NCBI GenBank assembly: GCA_963553325.1
Contig: CAUVOF010000001.1
Span: 1-64,000, forward strand
DNA length: 64,000 nucleotides
Reading direction: 5' to 3'
Source: Cardiobacterium sp963553325
GTDB lineage: Bacteria; Pseudomonadota; Gammaproteobacteria; Cardiobacteriales; Cardiobacteriaceae
The notes beneath the pieces were generated by a model. That model did not search any database, had not been told where the DNA came from, and saw only the letters and a list, made by a program, of their open reading frames with translations. Every line of letters begins with the position of its first letter. Position 1 is the stretch's first letter. Of this stretch, positions 1-7,189 are shown in pieces. The translations under genes were made by a program, and so were the position numbers.

Positions 1-188
1 GCCATTTGGGGAAATCGCCCGGCAAAGCGCGCCAGGAGCAGCCAGTGCGTTGCAGGTAGAGAATGGCACGAGACATCGTACAAGTCCACCTGGCGTGGCG
101 CTGTGCGTTTACGGGCACTTTCCAGCAGGGGAAGGAGAGGCGCAAATTGCTCGCGACTGATATCGCTTGGGTAGGTTTTTCTGTTCAT
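1..188 (-). pseudogene. IS5-type transposase, N-terminal fragment with frameshift, cut by window edge
   Basis: Read on the minus strand from the ATG at 188, the protein begins MNRKTYPSDISREQFAPLL, a typical N-terminus of IS5-family DDE transposases. The frame continues through VDLYDVSC and then breaks around positions 65-68. Changing frame there restores the expected family continuation (GCSWRALPGDFPKW), so about two bases are missing relative to an open frame. The rest of the element lies outside the window. Some IS5-family groups use programmed frameshifting, but usually further into the gene, so decay is the simpler reading. The terminal inverted repeat could not be fixed. Confidence 0.7.
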
Positions 189-235
189 GCCGATAGTTTA
201 CAGCAGAGGCTGAGACAATGAACACGTTCTAAAGA

Positions 236-260
236 GAAAGCCCCGCTCGTCGGGGCTTTC
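236..260. terminator. Bidirectional rho-independent terminator hairpin
   Basis: A perfect 10-bp stem (GAAAGCCCCG with its complement) closes a 5-nt loop. It separates the transposase fragment from the outer-membrane receptor gene and can insulate that gene from transcription across the insertion element. Confidence 0.6.
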
Positions 261-348
261 CTATTGCGCGCTGCAAGGGACGCCATGCAAAGCCAAAAAA
301 GAAGGTTTATCATTAACGGGACATTGCCAACCCTTGAGGAAACCTTCC

Positions 349-2232
349 ATGAAAACCCGTTACCTCCTGCCGCTGCTTGCCATTGGCGGCGTCCATGCCG
401 AAGAACAAACCGACCTCGCCAGCGCCGACACCTACCGCCCGCAATACGACTTCTCCCCGCCGCCGGTCATTACCCCGCAAACGCCGTTCGGCCAGCCGCT
501 GGAAAACCAGTTTGACTACCAGCATCCGTGGCAAAACCCGTCTGCCGCACAAAACGTCAGCACCAACACCACCCGCCCGCTGCAAATAGAGGCCAGCATC
601 GCCAACCTCGGCGACCAAGAGCGCGTCCTCTACCGCCAGCGCGGCAGCAACCTCTACGGCGCGGTACAGGCCTACCGCCTGCATATGGGCGACTACAAAG
701 ACGGCAGCGGTAAGCGCGTTAATGCCGGCTACACGCGCGACGGCGAAATGGCGATGCTCGGCTACGTTCCGAATGCGCAGCAAGAGTACCGCCTCGGTGT
801 CGTGCGCGACCACATCGCCGACGACAAACAGCCGCAGCACCAAATGGATGCCGTCAAAACCCAACGCATTGTGGTCAATGCCAACGCCCGCCTCGGCGCG
901 CAAGACCAAAGCAACACCATCAACCTCAACGCGCGCCACATCGAACTCGACCGCCAGGCGAACAACTACAAACTGCGCCCGACCGCGCCCGATCGCCCGC
1001 GCGTCAAAATGGAAGTCGATCGCAGCAAAACAGACCTCGACGCCGACTACCGCATCCAATACGGCGAGCAGCGCTCGCACATCGGCCTGCGCTACGGCCG
1101 CGACAGCCACAACGCCGAGCGCTTCGCCATCACCCCGCAGGGCGCGCGCCGCAACGCCTACCGCTTCGCCGACATCCATAGCGACCGCATCCACCTCTAC
1201 TACGACCACTACTGGAACATCACTCCCGAGCACCAGTTGAGCGGCGGCATCAGCTACGACCGCTTGACCGCCGACGTCAAAAAGAAAAACACCGCCTCAC
1301 AAATCGGCAACCAAAACTTCCCCGCGCCGAACCAACTCTGGCAGCAATACTACGGCCGCGCGCTTTCCGGCAAACGCACAACCAGCGGCGTCGGCGCGGC
1401 ACTTGCCTACCAGTACCAGCCCGACGAGCGGCAAAAATACCGCGTCCAGCTCGACAGCCGCATCCGCCAGCCGGAAAACCCGGAGCGCTTCACCTCACTG
1501 CCCGGACAAAACGGCATGGGCTGGATAGGCAACCCCTACCTCAAACCCGAACGCCACAACCGCATCGCCATCAGCGGTAGCTGGCAGGGCGAAGGCTGGC
1601 GCGACTACGGCAAAGTGCGCAACGGCGACCTCACCGGCGCCTGGCAAATCGAAGCCGCCGCCGACTACGACAAAGTGCACGACTTCATCACCTACGACCG
1701 CGCGCGCGGACAAAACGGCATCCGCAAAGACGACGGCAACGTCATCAGCCGCAACACCAACGCCACCCTTATCGGCGCCGAAATCAGCGCGGCAAAAAGC
1801 CTGACCAGCAACCTCGCCACCCGCGGCAAAGTGCGCTACCAATACGGCGAAAACAACGGCGACAAACGCCCGCTCTACAACGTCCGCCCGCTCACCGCCG
1901 ACCTCGCGCTCGATTGGCAGGCCTACGCCAGCTTCGGCAGCTACAACCTCGGCGCCAACCTGCACTACGCGCACAAAAGCACACGGCTAGACAGCGACAA
2001 GAACAAAGGCCTCGGCTACGACAACCCGCTGCACTACCAAAGCTACGCCACGGTGAACCTCTATGCCAGCCTGCAAACACGCGACCGCTTCGCCGTCAGC
2101 CTCGGCATCGACAACCTCTTTGATCGCAAATACCACGCCTACAACGAACAGCCGCACGTCAGCTCACTCAGCCCCGCCGCCGTCGCCGCACCAGAACGCA
2201 CCTACTGGCTGGGATTTAGCTTTAACTTCTAA
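349..2232 (+). CDS. OprC/NosA-like TonB-dependent receptor barrel lacking a recognisable plug
   Basis: The 627-residue protein has a short signal peptide (MKTRYLLPLLAIGGVHA) and ends in a typical outer-membrane barrel terminus, GFSFNF. From about residue 100 on it resembles the copper receptors OprC/NosA: GDYKDGSGKRVNAGYTRDGE, NYKLRPT, NPYLKPERHN, VHDFITYDRARGQ, YGENNGDKRPL and SLGIDNLFDRKYHAYN. The N-terminal 80-90 residues are Pro/Gln/Asn-rich. They show no TonB box and none of the plug features of this family (the GGxDGDPxLRG-like segment and plug fold). The protein is about 100 residues shorter than OprC. The start at 349 is chosen because the signal peptide begins there; an in-frame TTG lies 15 bases upstream. 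It heads a same-strand run of transport genes. Barrel family is confident; copper specificity and function without a plug are not. Confidence 0.75.
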   Translation: MKTRYLLPLLAIGGVHAEEQTDLASADTYRPQYDFSPPPVITPQTPFGQPLENQFDYQHPWQNPSAAQNVSTNTTRPLQIEASIANLGDQERVLYRQRGSNLYGAVQAYRLHMGDYKDGSGKRVNAGYTRDGEMAMLGYVPNAQQEYRLGVVRDHIADDKQPQHQMDAVKTQRIVVNANARLGAQDQSNTINLNARHIELDRQANNYKLRPTAPDRPRVKMEVDRSKTDLDADYRIQYGEQRSHIGLRYGRDSHNAERFAITPQGARRNAYRFADIHSDRIHLYYDHYWNITPEHQLSGGISYDRLTADVKKKNTASQIGNQNFPAPNQLWQQYYGRALSGKRTTSGVGAALAYQYQPDERQKYRVQLDSRIRQPENPERFTSLPGQNGMGWIGNPYLKPERHNRIAISGSWQGEGWRDYGKVRNGDLTGAWQIEAAADYDKVHDFITYDRARGQNGIRKDDGNVISRNTNATLIGAEISAAKSLTSNLATRGKVRYQYGENNGDKRPLYNVRPLTADLALDWQAYASFGSYNLGANLHYAHKSTRLDSDKNKGLGYDNPLHYQSYATVNLYASLQTRDRFAVSLGIDNLFDRKYHAYNEQPHVSSLSPAAVAAPERTYWLGFSFNF

Positions 2233-2248
2233 AAGAACACCCCCCTCC

Positions 2249-2326
2249 CCCGTGGGGCAACATTCAACTCCCTCCCCTGCAGGGCGCGCTAGCGTCCGCA
2301 GCGGGGGAGGGCTGGGGTGGGGGTGA
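2249..2326. repeat. GC-rich palindromic intergenic repeat (CCTCCCC/GGGGAGG family)
   Basis: The stretch holds a C-rich arm, an inner GC-rich palindrome around 2280-2300, a G-rich arm (GCGGGGGAGGGCTGGGGTGG) and a GGGGTGAGC tail. Related copies occur at 3197-3275, 7987-8060 and 56484-56518. It sits directly behind the receptor stop codon. A preceding partial arm (CCCCCCTCCCCCGTGGGG) suggests two overlapping copies. Confidence 0.65.
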
Positions 2327-2365
2327 GCAATATCGCTTACGAGAGAAGATTCCGAACTTTCAGTT

Positions 2366-2387
2366 GCTTGCTACCCCGTATGTAAAC
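2366..2387. repeat. Half copy of the TACATACA hairpin repeat
   Basis: The sequence GCTACCCCGTATGTAAACC matches the right half of the dispersed hairpin repeat found complete at 3088, 3313, 8105, 19568 and 60164. The left half is missing, so this is a truncated copy just upstream of the methyltransferase gene. Confidence 0.5.
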
Positions 2388-2402
2388 CAACCGGAGAACC
2401 TC

Positions 2403-3062
2403 ATGAGCCAACACTTCACCGCCGAAGACGCCAACGGCTACGACCAAAAAATCACCGTCGTCGTCCCCGGCTACAGCGTCCTTCACCAAAGCGCCGCCGC
2501 CCTGCTGCATGGCCTACTACCCGACGGCACACGCATCCTCATCGTTGGCGCCGGTACCGGCGCGGACGCCCTCGCCCTTGCCGCACAAAACTCTAGCTGG
2601 CAACTCACCTGCGTCGAGCCGCTTGCGGAAATGCTTGACCGCGCCCGCGAAAAAACCGCCGCCATCGCGCACATCAACTACCACCACGGCTACCTCGCCG
2701 AGCTGCCGCCGGGCGAACCCTACGACGCCGCGCTCTGCCAACTCGTCAGCCACTTCATCCCGGAACGCGCCGCCAAAGCCCAACTCTTGCGCAACATCGC
2801 CGCCCGCTTGAAACCCGGCGGCTACCTCATCCAAACCGACATCATCGAGAGCGACGAACTGCCCGCGCTCATCCGCTTCGCCCGTGCGCAGGGCATGCCG
2901 GCGGAAGGCGCGCCGCTGATGGAAAAACGCTTTAACGAAGACATGCACCCGCTTGCCATAGAAGACTTCAGCCAACTTGCCAGTGAAAACGGCTTCCGCG
3001 TGCAGAAAACCTACTTCCGCACCCTGACCATCTGCGGCTGGCTGCTGCAGCGCACCGCGTAG
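2403..3062 (+). CDS. Class I SAM-dependent methyltransferase
   Basis: The 219-residue protein has the Rossmann SAM-binding motif LIVGAGTGADALALA near residue 45, an acidic post-strand-2 residue (CVEPLAEML), the post-I segment PYDAALCQLVSHF and the late motif LKPGGYLIQTD. This is a free-standing class I methyltransferase core without a substrate domain that I recognise. The start at 2403 follows a GGAGAACC ribosome site. It lies between the OprC-like barrel and an NMT1-like binding protein on the same strand, so it may act on the transported ligand or on a metallophore; that link is inference. The methyl acceptor cannot be read from sequence. Confidence 0.8.
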   Translation: MSQHFTAEDANGYDQKITVVVPGYSVLHQSAAALLHGLLPDGTRILIVGAGTGADALALAAQNSSWQLTCVEPLAEMLDRAREKTAAIAHINYHHGYLAELPPGEPYDAALCQLVSHFIPERAAKAQLLRNIAARLKPGGYLIQTDIIESDELPALIRFARAQGMPAEGAPLMEKRFNEDMHPLAIEDFSQLASENGFRVQKTYFRTLTICGWLLQRTA

Positions 3063-3080
3063 GGTGGGTCTTGACCCACC
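3059..3080. repeat. Short palindrome over the methyltransferase stop codon
   Basis: GGTGGGTC and GACCCACC form an 8-bp stem with a 2-nt loop, starting at the TAG stop. It directly precedes a TACATACA repeat and may be part of one composite intergenic element. Confidence 0.5.
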
Positions 3081-3087
3081 AAACCCA

Positions 3088-3122
3088 TTTACATACACGA
3101 TAGTCGCTACCCTGTATGTATA
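3088..3122. repeat. TACATACA hairpin repeat, copy 1
   Basis: TACATACA (3090-3097) pairs with TGTATGTA (3113-3120) around a 15-nt loop, CGATAGTCGCTACCC. The identical loop recurs in copy 2 at 3313. The element is preceded by AAACCCATT, as in the copies at 3313 and 8105. Confidence 0.75.
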
Positions 3123-3196
3123 ACCAAGAACCCGTGCAAAATCGCGGAGAAGCAATTCTGTGTAGAGACACCAAAGCAGGGCAAGCCGCTAATATG

Positions 3197-3275
3197 TCCC
3201 CTCCCCCTGTGGGGGAGGGCGGGGCTCCCCTTGAAAAAGGCGTCCGCCTTTTTCAAGGGAACCCGGGGTGGGGGC
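3197..3275. repeat. GC-rich palindromic repeat carrying an inner 15-bp hairpin
   Basis: The outer arms (CCCCTCCCCCTGTGGGGGAG and GGGGTGGGGGC) match the family at 2249, 7987 and 56484. Between them lies a perfect 15-bp stem at 3228-3259 (CCCTTGAAAAAGGCG and its complement, 2-nt loop). The inner hairpin differs entirely in sequence from that of the 7987 copy while occupying the same position. Confidence 0.7.
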
Positions 3276-3312
3276 AGCAAGCACCCCGCAGCGCGACAAA
3301 CCCCTTTCCCCA

Positions 3313-3347
3313 TTTACATACACGATAGTCGCTACCCTGTATGTATA
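3313..3347. repeat. TACATACA hairpin repeat, copy 2, interrupted by a MITE
   Basis: TACATACA (3315-3322) pairs with TGTATGTA (3338-3345), with the same loop as copy 1. The miniature element starting at 3344 abuts and overlaps the 3' end, consistent with insertion at the TA of this repeat. Confidence 0.7.
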
Positions 3348-3450
3348 GCCTTCCACCGAGAGTTTCAGACAAGGCGCGCTGTCGAAGACAGTACGCATTT
3401 GTACGGCGAGACAGCGCAACACCGTATGAAGCTCTCGGTGGAAGGCTATA
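3344..3450. mobile_element. MITE-like 107-bp element, copy 1
   Basis: The element has 19-bp perfect terminal inverted repeats (TATAGCCTTCCACCGAGAG at 3344-3362 and its complement at 3432-3450), TA at both ends, and an inner pair GCGCTGTC/GACAGCGC. A second copy lies at 13322-13429 with the same centre (GACAGTACGCATTTGTACGG). The centre resembles a small TA-flanked repeat of Neisseria genomes, from memory only. It carries no gene and presumably moves with an enzyme encoded elsewhere. It ends about 30 bases before the next start codon. Confidence 0.75.
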
Positions 3451-3481
3451 GACCGATCACCCACAACCGGAGCATATACCC

Positions 3482-4450
3482 ATGACCCACAACCTTAACC
3501 GCCGCCGCTTCCTGCAAATCAGCGCCGCCGCAGCCGCTGCCAGTGCCCTGCCGCTGCACGCCGCCGAACCCTTCACCCTGTGGGGGCCGCCCGTTACCCC
3601 GACCGTATTGCTGGCGGTCGCTGCCGAGATGGGCGAAGCGCGCAAAATCCGCCCGTTTGCCGTGAAAAGCTGGCAAAGCCCCGACCAACTGCGCGCCGGC
3701 CTCTTGAACAAAAGCATCGAAATCAGCATCGTGCCGAGCTACGTCGCCGCCAACCTGCGCGCGCAAGGGCAGCCGGTGCTGTTGCACAACATCATGACGC
3801 GCGGTCTGCTCGCGATAATGAGCAAAAGCGGCACCATCAGCGACCTCGCCGGCCTTGCCGGGCAGAAACTCGTCATGCCGTTTAAAAACGACATGCCGGA
3901 TATCGTCCTGCAAATACTCGCGAAAAAACACAATCTCAACCTCGAAGGACTGGTTACCTACACCGCCACCCCGCCCGAAGCGGTAACGCTGTTCCTGCAA
4001 AAAGACTTCCCGCACGCGCTCTTGCCCGAACCGCTGGCGAGCGCTTCCACCCTCAAAGGCAAACAGGCAGGCGTGAACGTCGAACGCAGCTTCGCCCTCG
4101 ACAAAATCTGGAGCGACACCTTCGGCAGCAAAGGCGGCATCGCGCAAGCGGGGCTGATGGTGTCTGAGGCGGCTGCGAAAGAACACGCCGACTTCCTTGC
4201 CGCCCTCGATAAAGACCTGCTCGCCGCGGTGGATTGGGTGGCGAACAACGGCAAAAGCGCCGCGGAAATCGCCGCCAACTACATGCCTGCGCCGGTGCCA
4301 GCGCTAGAACGCGCCTTCCCGCATTCCGCCCTCTGCGCCATTCCCGCCAAAGACATCGGCGACGAAATCCTGCAATTCCTCAACGAACTGCACCAGTTCA
4401 ACGCCAAAATCACCGGTGGCAAGGCAGTCGATGCCAGCCTGCTCGGCTGA
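3482..4450 (+). CDS. Tat-exported NMT1/THI5-like ABC substrate-binding protein
   Basis: The 322-residue protein starts with a twin-arginine signal (NRRRFLQISAAAAAASALP, residues 6-24) and continues as a periplasmic binding protein of the NMT1/TauA/SsuA kind: WGPPVTPTVLLAVAAEMG near the mature start, LRAGLLNKSIEISIVPSYVA (probing for ligand supply), and ALLPEPLASAS in the second lobe. Tat export implies folding or cofactor loading before export. No cognate NitT/TauT permease or ATPase lies beside it; the next ABC genes are of FecBCD type. It may therefore be an orphan binding protein, or cooperate with the receptor and methyltransferase upstream. Ligand unknown. The ribosome site is a weak GGAG about 13 bases upstream. 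Confidence 0.75.
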   Translation: MTHNLNRRRFLQISAAAAAASALPLHAAEPFTLWGPPVTPTVLLAVAAEMGEARKIRPFAVKSWQSPDQLRAGLLNKSIEISIVPSYVAANLRAQGQPVLLHNIMTRGLLAIMSKSGTISDLAGLAGQKLVMPFKNDMPDIVLQILAKKHNLNLEGLVTYTATPPEAVTLFLQKDFPHALLPEPLASASTLKGKQAGVNVERSFALDKIWSDTFGSKGGIAQAGLMVSEAAAKEHADFLAALDKDLLAAVDWVANNGKSAAEIAANYMPAPVPALERAFPHSALCAIPAKDIGDEILQFLNELHQFNAKITGGKAVDASLLG

Positions 4451-4458
4451 CCTGAGAA

Positions 4459-4626
4459 CCTGACCTCCCACGGGGAGCGTGAATTGAAACAAACATCTCA
4501 CCGCCGAGCCGGTCGTGATGCGGATCTATCGCTCCCCGCGCGGGAGCGCGAGTTGAAACGGCAAAATGGCAGAAATTATAGGGAAATACTGCAAGTCACT
4601 CCCCACGCGGGCGCGGAACTCCTGCG
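4459..4626 (+). CRISPR. Degenerate mini-CRISPR: three type I-C-like repeats, two spacers
   Basis: Three related 32-nt units match a type I-C-like repeat (GTCGCTCCCCGCGCGGGAGC then GTGGATTGAAAC, from memory). The middle unit at 4528-4559 is nearly intact and ends GCGAGTTGAAAC. The first (4459-4490) keeps GGGAGCGTGAATTGAAAC but is eroded at its 5' half. The last (4595-4626) keeps GTCACTCCCCACGCGGG and loses the 3' end, as terminal repeats often do. The spacers are 37 nt (4491-4527) and 35 nt (4560-4594), right for type I-C. No cas gene is in the window. Downstream, 4627-4840 holds no gene that I can support, only a GC hairpin near 4752-4779. Confidence 0.75.
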
Positions 4627-4840
4627 GCTTCTTCTTTCCGCACCAAAGCGCGTAACAGCAAGGCTCATCGCCATCTTCAGTCGCTTTTCTTTTCCTTCCG
4701 GGAAGAAGATAGGTATCCTAAGCATTAGCAAAAGAATATGTAATTCGATTACTCCGCCGCCCTTGCGCCCCAAGCGGCGGGGATTATTGCGGGGCGCATC
4801 ATGAGCCATTCCCCTTTCTTACTCACAAACAGGAGCTTTT

Positions 4841-5938
4841 ATGCTGAAAAAACTGCTTGCCGCTGCCGTTGTAGCCGCATCCATGGCCACCGCGCACGCG
4901 GAAGTCAAAACCATCAAGGACGTCCTCGGACGTGAAGTCAAAGTCGATGTACCCGCCAAGCGCGTCGTGCTCGGCTTCTATTACACCGATTACCTCGCCG
5001 TTGGCGGCGAAAAAGCGCTCGACAACGTCGTCGGCTTTTCCAAAGCGGTCTGGACTGACTGGACGCCGACCAGCTGGGAAGTCTATAGCAAGGCATTGCC
5101 GAAGCTGAAAGAGCTGGAAGACGTCGGCGAGGTTGAAACGGGAACCTTCTCTGTGGAAAAAGTGCTGGCGCTCAAGCCGGATTTGCTCGTCGTTGGCGAC
5201 TGGCAATGGCAAGTAATTGAAGACGATTTAGAGCCGCTGGAAAAAGCGGGCATCCCGGTAGTCGTCCTCGATTACAACAAAGAACAACTGCCGCTGCACC
5301 TCGAATCCACCCGCGTTCTCGGTGAAATCACCGGTCAGGAAGCGCGCGCCAAAGAAATCGCCGACTGGTACAAAGGCATCGTCGATGACATCCACGCGCG
5401 CGTGAAAAAATCCGGCCAGCCGAAGCCGAAAATCTACCTCGAATTCGGCAACAAAGGGCCGAGCGAATACGGCAACAGCTTCGGCAACACCATGTGGGGG
5501 CCGCTCGCCGAACAGGCACAGGGCGATAACGTCGCCGTTGGTCATGTCGAATATGCAGGTCCGATGAACCCGGAACAAGTCATCGTTGCCAAGCCGGAAG
5601 TGGTCGTCATTACCGGGCGCGAAACCGAGCTGAAAAAGAATGCCGAAGCGCTGGTGATGGGCATCAACATCGACAAAGCTGAAGCGGCAAAACGCCTGAA
5701 CGGCTACAAAAACCGCACCGGTTGGGCTGACCTGCCGGCGATTAAAAACAACCGCCTCTACGGCATCTACCAGGGCGCATCACGCAGCCTGACCGACGCC
5801 GCCTCGATGCAATACATCGCCAAAGCGCTTTACCCCGAAGCCTTTGCCGACGTCGATCCGCTGCAAACCTACCTCGACTTCCACAAAAAATACCTGCCGG
5901 TCGTCCCGGAAGGCACCTTCTACTTGAAAGCGGAGTAA
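4841..5938 (+). CDS. FecB/BtuF-type periplasmic binding protein of an iron-chelate or cobalamin-class ABC importer
   Basis: The 365-residue protein has a Sec signal (MLKKLLAAAVVAASMATAHA) and the TroA/BtuF-like two-lobe fold: VKTIKDVLGREVKVDVPAKR at the mature start, FSVEKVLALKPDLLVV before the connecting helix, and NPEQVIVAKPEVVVITG in lobe two. Family ligands are ferric siderophores, haem, cobalamin or other metal chelates. It is followed after three bases by its permease and then the ATPase, completing a FecBCD-type importer. An AGGAG ribosome site precedes the ATG. I saw no convincing Fur box upstream. The substrate is not predictable from sequence alone. Confidence 0.85.
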   Translation: MLKKLLAAAVVAASMATAHAEVKTIKDVLGREVKVDVPAKRVVLGFYYTDYLAVGGEKALDNVVGFSKAVWTDWTPTSWEVYSKALPKLKELEDVGEVETGTFSVEKVLALKPDLLVVGDWQWQVIEDDLEPLEKAGIPVVVLDYNKEQLPLHLESTRVLGEITGQEARAKEIADWYKGIVDDIHARVKKSGQPKPKIYLEFGNKGPSEYGNSFGNTMWGPLAEQAQGDNVAVGHVEYAGPMNPEQVIVAKPEVVVITGRETELKKNAEALVMGINIDKAEAAKRLNGYKNRTGWADLPAIKNNRLYGIYQGASRSLTDAASMQYIAKALYPEAFADVDPLQTYLDFHKKYLPVVPEGTFYLKAE

Positions 5939-5941
5939 TCT

Positions 5942-7189
5942 GTGCCGCAGCAACTCGTACATGACACGATTGCCGCCCACCGCCGCCGTGAAAAGCGGCG
6001 GTGGCTCATTATGCTGGCATTCATCGTCTTCTGCTTCATCACCCTTGTCCTCGACCTCACCAACGGCGCCGCTGGCGGACAAATCAGCGCGCGCAACGTC
6101 TTAGACGCCCTCTTACAATTCCGCGACACGCCACCGGACACCGTCTTCAACGCCGCCGCGCTTTGCCGCGACTACCCGCTTGCCGCCAGCTGCGTCGCCG
6201 ACGGGCAGAGCAGTAGCAGCTGGCAGGGCATGCTCTACTGGTGCGCCGAACACTGGCAGGGCTTCAAAAACTGGCTTGCGCCGCACTGGTACCACTTCCA
6301 GCAATGGCTCGGCGTCGCCGGCGTGGACAAAATCACCTACATCATCGTCAATGACTTGCGCCTGCCCATCGCGCTGATGGCACTGGTCGCGGGCGCGGCG
6401 CTCGGCGCGGGCGGTGCGGAAATCCAAACCCTGCTCAACAACCCGATGGCAAGCCCCTACACCCTCGGCATGGCAGCCGCCGCCGGCTTCGGTGCGGCGC
6501 TGGTCGTCGTTTTCGGCACCTTCGGCATGAGCATCTACATCGCCCAACCCTTGATGGCATTCATCATGACCATGGTCGCCGCCGGCATCATGTTCATCTT
6601 CGCCTCAATGCGCCGCTTCTCCTCGGCAACCCTCGTTCTGGTTGGTATCGCCTTGCTCTTCATCTTCCAGTCCGCCTCCTCGCTGATGCAATACATCGCC
6701 ACCCCGGAAGAATCGCAAAAAATCCTCTTCTGGCTCTTCGGCGCACTGAGCAAAGCCAAATGGGCGACACTCGGCATCACCACTGTCGTTACCCTCATCT
6801 GCACCCTGCTGCTCTTTAGCAACGTTTGGCAGCTGACCGCCTTACGCCTCGGCGAAGCGCGCGCTGCCAGCATGGGCGTCAACCTCGCAGCCCTCAGGAT
6901 GCGCGTGCTGGTGATTGTGGCGGTGATGACCGCGACCGTCATCAGCTTCGTCGGCACCATCGGCTTCATCGGCCTCGTCGCACCGCACGTCGCGCGGATG
7001 CTCGTCGGCGAAGACCAGCGCTACTTCCTGCCGACCGCCATGCTCGCTGGCTCCGCCTTCCTCTCCGCCGCCTCCGTCCTCTCCAAACTCATCAACCCCG
7101 GCGCGGAATTCCCCATCGGCATCATCACCTCCTTCATCGGCGTGCCGTTCTTCTTCTGGATCATCCTCTCAAGGAAAACAAGCACATGA
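5942..7189 (+). CDS. FecCD-family ABC transporter permease with an enlarged periplasmic insert
   Basis: The 415-residue protein starts with GTG three bases after the binding-protein stop. It shows FecCD hallmarks: LRLPIALMALVAGAALGAGG, the NNPMASPYTLGM turn, the cytoplasmic coupling region (LRLGEARAASMGVNL) and the C-terminal GTIGFIGLVAPHVARMLVG. Between the first membrane helix (about 21-39) and the LRLP helix (about 139) lie roughly 100 residues, longer than usual in this family. They are rich in Cys (75, 84, 101) and Trp, probably periplasmic, and could affect docking or ligand capture. The gene overlaps the ATPase start by four bases (ATGA), showing translational coupling. Confidence 0.88.
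   Translation: MPQQLVHDTIAAHRRREKRRWLIMLAFIVFCFITLVLDLTNGAAGGQISARNVLDALLQFRDTPPDTVFNAAALCRDYPLAASCVADGQSSSSWQGMLYWCAEHWQGFKNWLAPHWYHFQQWLGVAGVDKITYIIVNDLRLPIALMALVAGAALGAGGAEIQTLLNNPMASPYTLGMAAAAGFGAALVVVFGTFGMSIYIAQPLMAFIMTMVAAGIMFIFASMRRFSSATLVLVGIALLFIFQSASSLMQYIATPEESQKILFWLFGALSKAKWATLGITTVVTLICTLLLFSNVWQLTALRLGEARAASMGVNLAALRMRVLVIVAVMTATVISFVGTIGFIGLVAPHVARMLVGEDQRYFLPTAMLAGSAFLSAASVLSKLINPGAEFPIGIITSFIGVPFFFWIILSRKTST

Noticed and set aside
313..1233. Long open frame antisense to the OprC-like gene
   Set aside because: GC-rich third positions open antisense frames; its Val/Ala-rich sequence has no family features, while the plus-strand barrel is well supported.
4484..4804. A 106-codon open frame across the CRISPR relic
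   Set aside because: It runs through repeats and spacers, has no ribosome site or family resemblance, and the repeat structure explains the sequence better.
4627..4840. Fur box upstream of the FecBCD-type importer
   Set aside because: I searched by eye for GATAAT-type hexamers and found none with acceptable match, so iron control is not claimed.
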